IMG/VR virus record: IMGVR_UViG_3300002907_000008
Location: 1 to 20,033 of that record
Strand: one strand, 5' to 3'
Source: a virus
Length of the DNA stretch: 20,033 bases
Part shown: piece after piece, positions 1 through 5,593 of the stretch
How the letters are laid out: every line of letters begins with the position of its first letter
How positions within the stretch are numbered: the stretch's first letter is position 1
Program-made: the position numbers and the translations under genes
The notes under the pieces: model-generated
The model's input: only the letters and a program-made list of their open reading frames with translations
Databases searched by the model: none
Told to the model about the DNA's origin: nothing

Positions 1-1
1 C

Positions 2-193
2 CTGTGGATCGGCGCTACCGGTGGCAACGCGGCGGGCACGGAGTTCGCCTGGCAGGCGACCAGTATCCCGGCCAATAGCTACATCGACTGGTACGGGCGC
101 TTGCGCCTCGATGCCGCGGACTTCCTGGTCGGCGGTGCGGGCACCGCGACGGCCGCCTCGATCCAGGGTGAAGGTGAGATCGGAATCTCGTAA
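2..193 (+). CDS. Phage structural protein, C-terminal fragment (5' end outside window)
   Basis: The open frame enters from the left edge and ends at TAA 191-193, giving 63 visible residues. The residues are rich in Gly, Ala, Thr and Ile with alternating hydrophobics (for example SYIDWYGRLRLDA), as in a beta-sandwich virion protein. The next gene starts 9 nt downstream with its SD directly after this stop, so the two are probably co-transcribed. The adjacent gene has a similar beta-rich, Gly/Thr-rich composition, so both may be tail or fibre components, but no family is recognised from this fragment. Reading frame and stop are clear; the function is inferred only from context. Confidence 0.6.
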   Translation: MWIGATGGNAAGTEFAWQATSIPANSYIDWYGRLRLDAADFLVGGAGTATAASIQGEGEIGIS

Positions 194-202
194 GGAGCGC
201 TC

Positions 203-1030
203 ATGCCTACTCAAATCCTCCGCAATATCATGGGGCGGCTCCTCGGCCTGGGGCCGAACCACGAACTGATCATGGCGGGCAGCAAGATCCTCTATGGCCA
301 CGGCTCGAACCTGGACGCGCAGGTGGACCTGGTCTCCGCTGTCCAGTGCCTGCTCCAGTGCGCGATCCCCTTCATCTCTCCCTCGAGCGGGACGATGGGC
401 AACAACGGGGCGCTCTCGGGAATCACGGCGCTCCGCCAGACCTATCCGGCCGCCTGGTTCGTGGTGCCGGCGAACTACATTTTTGCCGGCTCACTGGCCG
501 GGACGTACTTCGGGATCTGCTCCTCGACCACCGCGGCCCAGCTCTTTGCGACCTCACCCACCATCGTGGGTAACCAGATCCCGATCCCGACGAACCCCAC
601 CCCGTTCGTGTCCACCGGACCCGGTGCGGTCAGCCAGGTGACGGGCGCCAATGTGGCCGCGCTGGTGCTCTCGCTCCCGGGCGCTTCGATGGGCGCTCAC
701 GGCACCATTCGGATGAAGGGGCTGTTCACCAACAACAACAGCGCCGGCTCGAAGCTCGGGCAGATGGGCTTCGGGTCCACGACCATTGCGGGCGCCTCGA
801 ATACGACCAACATCAGCCAGCCGGTCGATCACGAGATCAGGAACCGCGGGGTGCAAAACTCCCAGGTCAACGAGGCCGGCAGCGGCTACGTGGTGACCGC
901 CGGCGCGCCGAACGAGGGTGCTGTGGATACGAGCGCGGCGGTGAACCTGGTCTTCTTCGAGCAGCTCGCCGTGGCCACCGACACCTGTCAGTGGGACTCG
1001 ATCCGCATCGATCTGCTGCGCTCCCCGTAA
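203..1030 (+). CDS. Beta-rich phage structural protein, possibly fibre or receptor-binding type
   Basis: This is a 275-aa protein. The ATG is preceded by AAGGAG at 192-197, 5 nt away, which supports the start. The sequence lacks catalytic motifs and is dominated by Gly, Ala, Ser, Thr and Asn. The first 45 residues (SKILYGHGSNLD) look like an attachment segment. They are followed by repeated beta-strand-like stretches, including AAWFVVPANYIFAGSLAGTYFGI near residues 84-106, and a GAHGTIRMKGLFTNNNS segment in the middle. Similar segments occur in jelly-roll domains of phage fibre and decoration proteins, which is a resemblance from memory and not a search result. It lies directly upstream of the head module, whereas the T7-like fibre gene lies after the ejection proteins. 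It could equally be a head fibre or decoration protein. Confidence 0.6.
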   Translation: MPTQILRNIMGRLLGLGPNHELIMAGSKILYGHGSNLDAQVDLVSAVQCLLQCAIPFISPSSGTMGNNGALSGITALRQTYPAAWFVVPANYIFAGSLAGTYFGICSSTTAAQLFATSPTIVGNQIPIPTNPTPFVSTGPGAVSQVTGANVAALVLSLPGASMGAHGTIRMKGLFTNNNSAGSKLGQMGFGSTTIAGASNTTNISQPVDHEIRNRGVQNSQVNEAGSGYVVTAGAPNEGAVDTSAAVNLVFFEQLAVATDTCQWDSIRIDLLRSP

Positions 1031-1031
1031 G

Positions 1032-1379
1032 GTGGCCAGTGCAGGCAAGCGCGGCAGGGCTCCAGGGACTCCGAAAGCGGAGCCCTGGAAGCCGCCCGAG
1101 TATCGGATCGAGGACGCCTCGGCGCTCCAGCAGATCGCTTGCGGCACGGCAAGCGAGGCGCAGCAGCGCAATGGGTTCCGCTTTCTGGTCGAGATCCTCT
1201 GCGCGACGTATGATCTTTCGTATCGCAGCTCGAGCGCACTCGATACGGCGTTCGCGGAAGGCAAGCGCTTCGTGGGATTGCAATGTGTGAAGTTCGCAAA
1301 TCTGAACCTGGCTGCGCTGCGCGGCCGGCAAACCGAACAGGGGAGCGCCCCGGAACCGAGGGAGAGGGAGAATGGCTGA
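1032..1379 (+). CDS. Small head-module protein, Bbp19-like
   Basis: This 115-aa protein starts with GTG two bases after the previous stop. No convincing SD precedes it, so it is probably translated by coupling. The N-terminus is basic and Pro-rich, as expected of a flexible tail. Residues about 45-95 carry a pattern with a helix containing FRFLVEIL, an aromatic/Ser segment and FAEGKRFVGLQ. This resembles the Bordetella phage BPP-1 Bbp19 family, whose genes lie just before the scaffold and capsid genes, as here. The biochemical role of that family is not established to my knowledge. The 3' end overlaps the next ATG by 8 nt. The gene is secure; the family assignment is moderate and rests on the short motif plus gene order. 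Confidence 0.65.
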   Translation: MASAGKRGRAPGTPKAEPWKPPEYRIEDASALQQIACGTASEAQQRNGFRFLVEILCATYDLSYRSSSALDTAFAEGKRFVGLQCVKFANLNLAALRGRQTEQGSAPEPRERENG

Positions 1380-2541
1380 GGACAAAGGGGCAGGAGCAGG
1401 TGCCGGAGCGGGCGGCGGTGCTGGTGCTGGCGCCGGCGCTGGCGGCGCTGGTGGTGCAGGAGCTGGGGCCGGCGCCGGAGGTGGTGGTGGCACAGATGCT
1501 GCCGCCGTAGCGGCCGCCGCGGCTGCAGCTGCAGCGGCTGCTGCCGCAGCGGGCGGCGGTGCTGGTGCTGGCGCCGGCGCTGGCGGCGCTGGTGGTGCAG
1601 GAGCTGGGGCCGGCGCCGGAGGTGGTGGTGGCACAGATGCTGCCGCCGTAGCGGCCGCCGCGGCAGCAGCTGCAGCGGCTGCTGCCGCAGCGGGCGGTGG
1701 TGGCGGAGCCGGTGATGGGGCGGCTAAGCCCGGGGCGGGTGCCGCCTGGGCGGAGAACTGGCGCGAGACCTACTCCGGCACCGATGAGAAGAAGCTCGCC
1801 GCCCTGAAGCGTTACGCCTCCCCGAGCGATGCGCTCAACGCGCTCTTTGCCGCCCAGTCACGCATCAGCGCCGGGGAGATCAAGAACCCGCTCCCGGCCA
1901 ACGCCACGGCTGAGCAGCTGGCTGAATGGCGCAAGGAGCAGGGGATCCCCGCCACCGCGGCCGAGTACCTCGCGAACTTGCCCGCCGATGTGAAGGTCGA
2001 GGGGCACAACCAAGCGATGGCCGCAGCGCTGGTGGAGCGCATGCACAAGGTGAACGCCCCACCGGCCGCGGTCCAGGAGGGCCTGCGCTTCGTCACGGAC
2101 TGGCAGGCCCAGGTGATCGAGAAGCGCCTGGAAGCCGATGAGACATTGCGCGGCAGCACCGAGGAGGCGCTGCGCGCGGAGTGGGGGAGTGAGTACAAGG
2201 CGAACCGCAACAACATCCTGTCTCTGATCTCCACCGCCCCGGAGGAGGTCGGAGAGGCGCTGCTCAATTCGCGCATGCCCGATGGCACGCCCTTCGTGGG
2301 GACGCCGGCCGCGGTCAAGTGGCTCGCCCACCTGGCGCGCCAGATCAATCCCTTCGGAGCGGTGATCCCAGGGGCGGGAGCGGGCACGCCGATGGGCAAC
2401 GTGGATGGGCGGATCGCGGAGATCGAGAAGTTCATGCACACTAACAACTCGGCCTACGTGAAAGACGAGAAGATGCAGAAGGAATACAGGGATCTACTCG
2501 ATGCCCAAGCCAACCTCAAGCAGCGCGGCGCCGCCGCGTAG
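1372..2541 (+). CDS. Capsid assembly scaffold-like protein with duplicated Ala/Gly tract
   Basis: This 389-aa protein has its ATG preceded by the purine-rich AGGGAGAGGGAG. Residues 1-112 are almost pure Ala/Gly and include two consecutive 47-aa units (residues 13-59 and 60-106) encoded by near-identical 141-bp DNA repeats. From about residue 113 the protein is normal and charged. A WAENWRETYSG segment is followed by KRYASPSDALNALFAAQ and ATAEQLAEWRKEQGIP, then predicted helices up to residue 260. This pattern is common in scaffolding proteins of podophages and lies just upstream of the capsid gene, as T7 gene 9 does. The C-terminal 45 residues are helical and charged, suiting a capsid-binding tail. 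The Ala/Gly tract is unusual for a scaffold and may be a flexible spacer. The scaffold role is inferred from position and the helical region. Confidence 0.75.
   Translation: MAEDKGAGAGAGAGGGAGAGAGAGGAGGAGAGAGAGGGGGTDAAAVAAAAAAAAAAAAAAGGGAGAGAGAGGAGGAGAGAGAGGGGGTDAAAVAAAAAAAAAAAAAAGGGGGAGDGAAKPGAGAAWAENWRETYSGTDEKKLAALKRYASPSDALNALFAAQSRISAGEIKNPLPANATAEQLAEWRKEQGIPATAAEYLANLPADVKVEGHNQAMAAALVERMHKVNAPPAAVQEGLRFVTDWQAQVIEKRLEADETLRGSTEEALRAEWGSEYKANRNNILSLISTAPEEVGEALLNSRMPDGTPFVGTPAAVKWLAHLARQINPFGAVIPGAGAGTPMGNVDGRIAEIEKFMHTNNSAYVKDEKMQKEYRDLLDAQANLKQRGAAA
1408..1689 (+). repeat. Two tandem 141-bp direct repeats inside the scaffold-like gene
   Basis: Copy 1 is 1408-1548 and copy 2 is 1549-1689. 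Reading base by base I find a single difference, T at 1524 versus A at 1665, which is synonymous (GCT/GCA, Ala). The unit is exactly 47 codons, so the frame is kept. Each unit contains a Gly/Ala-rich half, a short Gly-Thr-Asp hinge and a poly-Ala half. A third copy begins at 1690 but diverges after about 9 bases. The near identity indicates a recent duplication, or frequent copy-number change, by slippage or unequal recombination. Confidence 0.95.
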
Positions 2542-2553
2542 GAAGTACACCCC

Positions 2554-2733
2554 ATGGCCAAGCACTGGATCGCGGACGCGGTCGGCTCCAACAAAGGAGC
2601 GCTCCACCGACAGCTCGGAATCCCCGAGGGTCAAAAAATCCCTGCTGCCAAGCTCTCCGCCGCCGCCAGCAAGGGAGGGCTCCTGGGGAAGCGCGCGCGG
2701 GTGGCCCAGACGCTGAGCACGCTGCGCGGCTGA
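2554..2733 (+). CDS. Small basic phage protein of 59 aa, function unknown
   Basis: ATG at 2554 follows an AGGAAG SD at 2540-2545 with 8-nt spacing, and TGA is at 2731-2733. The protein begins MAKHWIADAVGSNKGALHRQ and continues with LGIPEGQKIPAAKL and a C-terminal KRARVAQTLSTL segment. This arrangement (K-W-I, G-A-L-H-R-x-L-G, K-I-P, A-K-L, K-R-A-x-x-A-x-T-L) matches a widespread family of 55-70-aa phage proteins found near capsid genes. I recognise it by pattern and know of no assigned function. The strongly basic composition would suit binding to DNA or to the capsid interior. The next gene's ATG shares one base with this stop, so they are translationally coupled. Confidence 0.85.
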   Translation: MAKHWIADAVGSNKGALHRQLGIPEGQKIPAAKLSAAASKGGLLGKRARVAQTLSTLRG

Positions 2734-2915
2734 TGCCCCTCGCTCCCGGTAGCTCGAGGGCGGTGATCGGCTCGAACATCGCCGAGATGGAGCGCTCGGG
2801 CTACCCCTCGCGCGTGGCGATCGCCGCCTCGCTACGCAACGCCGGCAAGGGGAAATCCAAACGCGCCCCCATCCGGACCGTGCTCACTGAGGATAAGGTG
2901 CCGGGCACGGGCTGA
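2733..2915 (+). CDS. Small phage protein of 60 aa, function unknown
   Basis: The ATG overlaps the previous TGA (TGATG), and no separate SD is seen, so translation is likely coupled. Residues 3-40 read as a family pattern common in phage genomes: a P-G-S-S-R start, then I-x-x-N-I-x-E-M, x-x-G-Y-P, and A-x-A-A-x-L-x-N-A. The rest is a basic Lys/Arg-rich tail. This motif occurs in many small phage proteins encoded close to structural genes, but no biochemical role is known to me. The good family match makes a shadow frame unlikely. It is the last gene before the capsid leader. Confidence 0.8.
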   Translation: MPLAPGSSRAVIGSNIAEMERSGYPSRVAIAASLRNAGKGKSKRAPIRTVLTEDKVPGTG

Positions 2916-2936
2916 GGATTCTGTGGGGTCAATCAC

Positions 2937-2965
2937 TTGCGCGCCGAGCGCCGCCGCGCTATGGT
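2937..2965 (+). promoter_or_regulatory. Candidate sigma-70-type promoter for the capsid gene
   Basis: TTGCGC at 2937-2942 is followed after exactly 17 nt by TATGGT at 2960-2965. The -35 matches TTGACA at 3 of 6 positions and the -10 matches TATAAT at 4 of 6. It lies in the only sizeable non-coding gap and would start transcription near 2972, at the base of a strong hairpin. The match is modest and the region GC-rich, so this is a candidate only. A phage-polymerase promoter is also possible, but its consensus cannot be derived here. Confidence 0.35.
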
Positions 2966-3027
2966 CCGGCGCACACGGACACCCCTCGCGCTCGCGAGGC
3001 GCCGTGTGAAGCAGCGCCGAACTGGAC
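2964..3027 (+). promoter_or_regulatory. Long imperfect hairpin in the capsid mRNA leader
   Basis: The core is two nested stems: CACACGG (2972-2978) pairs with CCGTGTG (3002-3008), and CCTCGC (2984-2989) pairs with GCGAGG (2994-2999) around a GCTC loop. An asymmetric internal loop of 5 and 2 nt separates them. Outer bases can extend it: CGGCGC (2967-2972) with GCGCCG (3014-3019) and GTC with GAC (3025-3027). No T-run follows, so it is not a standard intrinsic terminator. It could stabilise the capsid mRNA 5' end or be an RNase III-type processing site. The structure is read by eye; the role is inferred. Confidence 0.55.
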
Positions 3028-3045
3028 GGCACTGAACGAGCGATC

Positions 3046-3057
3046 GGAGGCGCCTCC
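3046..3057. repeat. Perfect 12-bp palindrome in the capsid leader
   Basis: GGAGGCGCCTCC is fully self-complementary. It lies between the long leader hairpin and the capsid SD. It could be a short RNA hairpin (GGAG, GCGC loop, CTCC) or a protein-binding site. Such palindromes also arise by chance in GC-rich DNA. Confidence 0.4.
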
Positions 3058-3100
3058 CCCAAAGAGGTCACCCCGCCGGACGCCCCGACAGGAACCCCGG

Positions 3101-3127
3101 AAAGTGGGCATTCAAGCCACCTTTTTT
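3101..3127 (+). terminator. Weak terminator-like hairpin with T6 run just before the capsid SD
   Basis: GTG-GGC (3104-3109, with one bulged G) can pair with GCCAC (3116-3120) around an ATTCAA loop, followed by C and TTTTTT at 3122-3127. The stem is only about 5 bp, so termination would be inefficient. The AGGAGG SD begins one base after the T-run. The stretch TTCAAGCC is shared with the strong terminator downstream of the capsid operon (4346-4353). The T-run may instead serve as an unstructured spacer that keeps the SD accessible. Confidence 0.35.
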
Positions 3128-3140
3128 AGGAGGGTAGTCC

Positions 3141-3986
3141 ATGTCGGACACCGCATTCCAAACCCAGTACCGCCAGGAGTTCATTGCTCAGTTCGAGCAA
3201 CGCCAGAGCCTCCTGCGGGACGTGTGCACCACGGAGGCCGTGATCAAGGGCAACACGGCCACCTTTCTGGTAGCCGGTACCGGCGGCGCAATCGCTGTGA
3301 CCCGCGGCGTCAACGGCCTCATTCCCGCCCGCGCCGACAACCTGGCCCAGCAGTCCGCAACGCTGGCCGAGTGGCATGATCTGGTCCGCAAGACCAACTT
3401 CAACATCTTCGCGAGCCAGGGCAACCAGCGCGCGATCATGCAGGCCACCACGATGACGGTCGTCAATCGCAAGATTGACTCCGACATCATCACCTCGCTC
3501 GCCACCGGCTCGGTCAACACGGGAGCGGCTGTCACCGCCTCGCTGGGACTGGTCGCCAAGGCGAAGACGAAGCTCGGGAACGCCGGAGTCCCCTGGGACT
3601 CGAACATCACGTTCCTGATCACCCCCGCGTTCGAAGGCTACCTGATGCAGATCACGGAGTTCGCCTCCCGTCTGTACATCAACAAGCCCCCGAGCGAAGG
3701 GGCGGACCTGGCCTGGCGCGACAAGCCCCAGAGCTATATGTGGTACGGGGCACTGTGGATCGTGCACCCGAACCTGCCCGGTGGGGGAACCGCGGCCGAG
3801 ACCTGTTTTGCTTTCCACAAGAGCGGTATCGGCCACGCGGTCGACTCTGCCGGCATGGAGAGCCCCGTCGGTTACGACGAGGAACAGGCGTACAGCTGGG
3901 CACGTGCGACGATCAACATGGGTAGCGTTGTTCTCCAGAACAGCGGTATCGTGCTGGTCAACCACGACGGCTCGGCCCTGAGCTAA
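3141..3986 (+). CDS. Major capsid protein (HK97-fold, phage_capsid_2-like)
   Basis: This 281-aa protein has an ideal AGGAGG SD at 3128-3133, 7 nt before ATG, which fits the most highly made virion protein. An N-terminal helix (residues 3-30, Gln/Arg-rich) precedes a strand-rich segment and the loop RGVNGLIPARADN at 55-67. After it come a long helix-like stretch and FNIFASQGNQRAIMQ near residues 88-102. This order is characteristic of podophage capsid proteins of the phage_capsid_2 type, an HK97-fold family that assembles the icosahedral shell. The C-terminal half carries strands ending in QNSGIVLVNHDGS. It sits after the scaffold and before the tail-tube genes, as expected. Identification is by motif and context; no protease gene is visible. 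Confidence 0.88.
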   Translation: MSDTAFQTQYRQEFIAQFEQRQSLLRDVCTTEAVIKGNTATFLVAGTGGAIAVTRGVNGLIPARADNLAQQSATLAEWHDLVRKTNFNIFASQGNQRAIMQATTMTVVNRKIDSDIITSLATGSVNTGAAVTASLGLVAKAKTKLGNAGVPWDSNITFLITPAFEGYLMQITEFASRLYINKPPSEGADLAWRDKPQSYMWYGALWIVHPNLPGGGTAAETCFAFHKSGIGHAVDSAGMESPVGYDEEQAYSWARATINMGSVVLQNSGIVLVNHDGSALS

Positions 3987-4002
3987 CCGGAGGACTGCAA
4001 TC

Positions 4003-4299
4003 ATGGCTTACCAAGTAGCAAATCCGCCGGTCAAGCTCAGCTGGGGCCCGATCGCCAACTTCAACACCACGGAAGCCACCAAGGGACCGCCAAACCTGTG
4101 GGGCTACTCCTCGACCGACGCGATAGCGACGGTCAAGGCCGCGAACTACTTCTCGAACGCACAGCTCCTGGGCATGCGTATCGGGGACGCGGTCCTGATC
4201 TTCGACATCACCACGCCGACGATGTCGCTGGCCTTCGTGCAATCGCTGGGCACGGGCAACTCCGTAACCCTCGATGGAACCCCGCTCACCGCCACCTAA
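4003..4299 (+). CDS. Small head-associated protein of 98 aa, possible capsid decoration or cement protein
   Basis: GGAGG at 3989-3993 precedes the ATG by 9 nt, and the gene follows the capsid stop by 16 nt. The protein has no basic tail or catalytic motif. It shows LWGYSSTDAIATV (32-44), AANYFSNA (46-53) and MRIGDAVLIF (58-67), a W-x-Y ... D ... Y-F ... G-D-x-x-x pattern often seen in short proteins encoded right after podophage capsid genes. BPP-1 has a cement protein gene (bbp16) in the comparable place, so decoration is a reasonable guess, but the sequence does not prove it. It shares the capsid transcript and ends 33 nt before a strong terminator, implying high expression. Confidence 0.75.
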   Translation: MAYQVANPPVKLSWGPIANFNTTEATKGPPNLWGYSSTDAIATVKAANYFSNAQLLGMRIGDAVLIFDITTPTMSLAFVQSLGTGNSVTLDGTPLTAT

Positions 4300-4332
4300 G
4301 TCTTGACAGAGACTGGCTCGCTGACGGAACTT

Positions 4333-4365
4333 AAAGGCCCGGCGCTTCAAGCCCGGGCCTTTTTT
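4333..4365 (+). terminator. Strong intrinsic terminator after the capsid genes
   Basis: AAAGGCCCGG (4333-4342) pairs with CCGGGCCTTT (4353-4362) around a loop containing TTCAA, and the T-run extends to 4365. This is a 10-bp, GC-cored stem with a T6 tract, the textbook rho-independent form. It occupies the same relative place as the T7 terminator behind the capsid gene. The next gene starts 17 nt downstream with no room for a conventional promoter, so the later genes must rely on read-through. Confidence 0.93.
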
Positions 4366-4382
4366 CTCACCAGGAGACGCCC

Positions 4383-4859
4383 ATGGCCGAGGCCAAAGAA
4401 CGAGCCGCCCCACCGCCCCTGCACCCCACCCGCAAGCACCTGGCCGAGAGCCAGCGCAACGTGTGGGACTGCGACATCGAGGTGGGCACGAGCCCCGAAG
4501 ATCTGCTCAATCCCGCCTACTGGGCACACAACGCGCGCGAGTTTCGGGTCATGGATCGGATCGAAGCCCACGCCGATGATGGCACCTGGTGGGCCGAGTA
4601 CCTGGTGCAGGATGCGGGTCTGAACTTCGCCAAGGTAGCGCTCCTGCGCAAGATCGACCTGGCCGCCATCACCCCGCAAGGCTCCAGCGCGCTGCTCGCC
4701 GGGCACGTGGTGGAGTGGGGCGGCAAGCACTCCCAGTTTCGTGTGGTGCGCGAGGTGGACCGGAAGGTCCTCAAGGAAGGGTGCAAGACCAAGGCCGATG
4801 CCTTCGTGTGGCTGGAGAACTACGGGCGCTCGATCGCCGGGACCAGTCAAGCTGCCTGA
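4383..4859 (+). CDS. Conserved podophage protein of unknown function (158 aa)
   Basis: An AGGAG SD at 4372-4376 supports the ATG. The N-terminus is charged and Pro-rich. Residues 43-80 contain NPAYWAHNAREF followed by DRIEAHADDGTWWAEYLV, a P-x-Y-W ... D-R-I-E ... D-G-x-W-x-A-E pattern I associate with a family encoded between head and tail-tube genes in many podophages. The C-terminal 45 residues (FRVVREVDRKVLKEG, then KADAFVWLENY) look like a small beta-beta-alpha domain, as in short 'W-x-V-x-x' repeat proteins. Intrinsic terminators on both sides set it apart from its neighbours. A structural or assembly role is likely; none is demonstrated. Confidence 0.75.
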   Translation: MAEAKERAAPPPLHPTRKHLAESQRNVWDCDIEVGTSPEDLLNPAYWAHNAREFRVMDRIEAHADDGTWWAEYLVQDAGLNFAKVALLRKIDLAAITPQGSSALLAGHVVEWGGKHSQFRVVREVDRKVLKEGCKTKADAFVWLENYGRSIAGTSQAA

Positions 4860-4892
4860 AGCCGATCCCCTCCTCCGCTGACACCTGTTTCT

Positions 4893-4915
4893 ACCCCGGT
4901 TAAAACCGGGGTTTT
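4893..4915 (+). terminator. Second intrinsic terminator, before the tail-tube genes
   Basis: ACCCCGG (4893-4899) pairs with CCGGGGT (4906-4912) around a TTAAAA loop, and TTTT follows (4912-4915). The stem is a compact 7 bp with five or more GC pairs and the T-tract is short, so termination may be partial. It ends only 18 nt before the next ATG, leaving little space for a new promoter. With the terminator at 4333-4365 it would step down transcription from head to tail genes. Confidence 0.82.
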
Positions 4916-4933
4916 AACAGGGGAGAAACGACC

Positions 4934-5578
4934 ATGGCTGACCGACTGAGCATCTACAACGGGGCGCTGGGGGCGATAGGGGACCGTCGCCTACTCAGCA
5001 CCACCGAAAATCGGGAGACCCGCCGGGAGCTCGATGGGGTGTGGGATCGCGGTGCGGTGCGCACCTGCCTCTCCCACGGCCTGTGGAAGTTTGCCATGCG
5101 CGCTGCGCAGTGGCTCTACAGCCCTGATTTCACCCCGCCCTTCGGATTCAAGCGCGCGTTCAACCACCCCGCCGACTGGATCCGCTGGGCGGGGGTGTGC
5201 GAGGACGAGTTCTTCAACGTCCCGCTGACTCGGTACATGGACGAGGCGGGGTACCTGTTCTGTGACCTCGACATCATCTACGTGCGCTGGATCTCGGATG
5301 ATCCGCAGTGGGGCATGAACCTCGCCCTTTGGCCCGATGGATTCCAGCGCTACGTGGAGCTGTACTTCGCCAGCAAGGTCGTGACCCGGCTGACCAACAG
5401 CCAGCGGGTGAAGGACGATGTGATGAAAGATCTGGACGCGGCCTTGAAGCGCGCCAAGAGCAACGATGCGATGGAGGATCCGACGCAGTTCCTGCCCGTG
5501 GGCACCTGGAGCCAGGCGAGGCGCGGCCGGCGCACCTGGGGTGGGGATCGGGGCAGCCGCAATCAGCTGATCGGCTAG
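4934..5578 (+). CDS. Tail tubular protein A (T7 gp11-like adaptor)
   Basis: This 214-aa protein has an AGGGGAG SD at 4919-4925. It begins with LSIYNGALGAIGDRRL (residues 5-20), then ENRETRRELDGVWDRGAVRTCL and GLWKFAMRAAQW. This is the hallmark start of gp11-like proteins, which form the ring joining the portal to the tail nozzle. The middle holds the aromatic-rich FGFKRAFNHPADWIR and a strand/helix segment with YVELYFASKVVTRLTNSQ. The length compares with 196 aa in T7. The C-terminal 20 residues are Arg/Gly-rich. It is followed after 15 nt by the gp12-like gene, the canonical order. The assignment is strong by motif and order. Confidence 0.9.
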   Translation: MADRLSIYNGALGAIGDRRLLSTTENRETRRELDGVWDRGAVRTCLSHGLWKFAMRAAQWLYSPDFTPPFGFKRAFNHPADWIRWAGVCEDEFFNVPLTRYMDEAGYLFCDLDIIYVRWISDDPQWGMNLALWPDGFQRYVELYFASKVVTRLTNSQRVKDDVMKDLDAALKRAKSNDAMEDPTQFLPVGTWSQARRGRRTWGGDRGSRNQLIG

Positions 5579-5593
5579 AAGGGGCCTGCTCAA

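Noticed and set aside
1283-1510. A +1-frame reading with very high GC at third positions in the scaffold repeat
   Set aside because: The effect is automatic: each third base is the first G of the next Ala or Gly codon in the scaffold frame. The frame hits a TAG in each repeat unit, while the scaffold frame continues into clear protein sequence.
867-1634. A minus-strand Pro/Ala repeat protein
   Set aside because: This is the reverse reading of the Ala/Gly-coding tandem repeats on the + strand and has no independent support.
4303-4308. A perfect TTGACA box after the 98-aa gene
   Set aside because: No acceptable -10 element lies 16-19 nt downstream, and the strong terminator starts at 4333, so a transcript from here would be terminated at once.
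4303-4623. An open frame starting at TTG in the terminator region
   Set aside because: It runs through the terminator hairpin and then overlaps the 158-aa gene in another frame, without an SD or recognisable motif.
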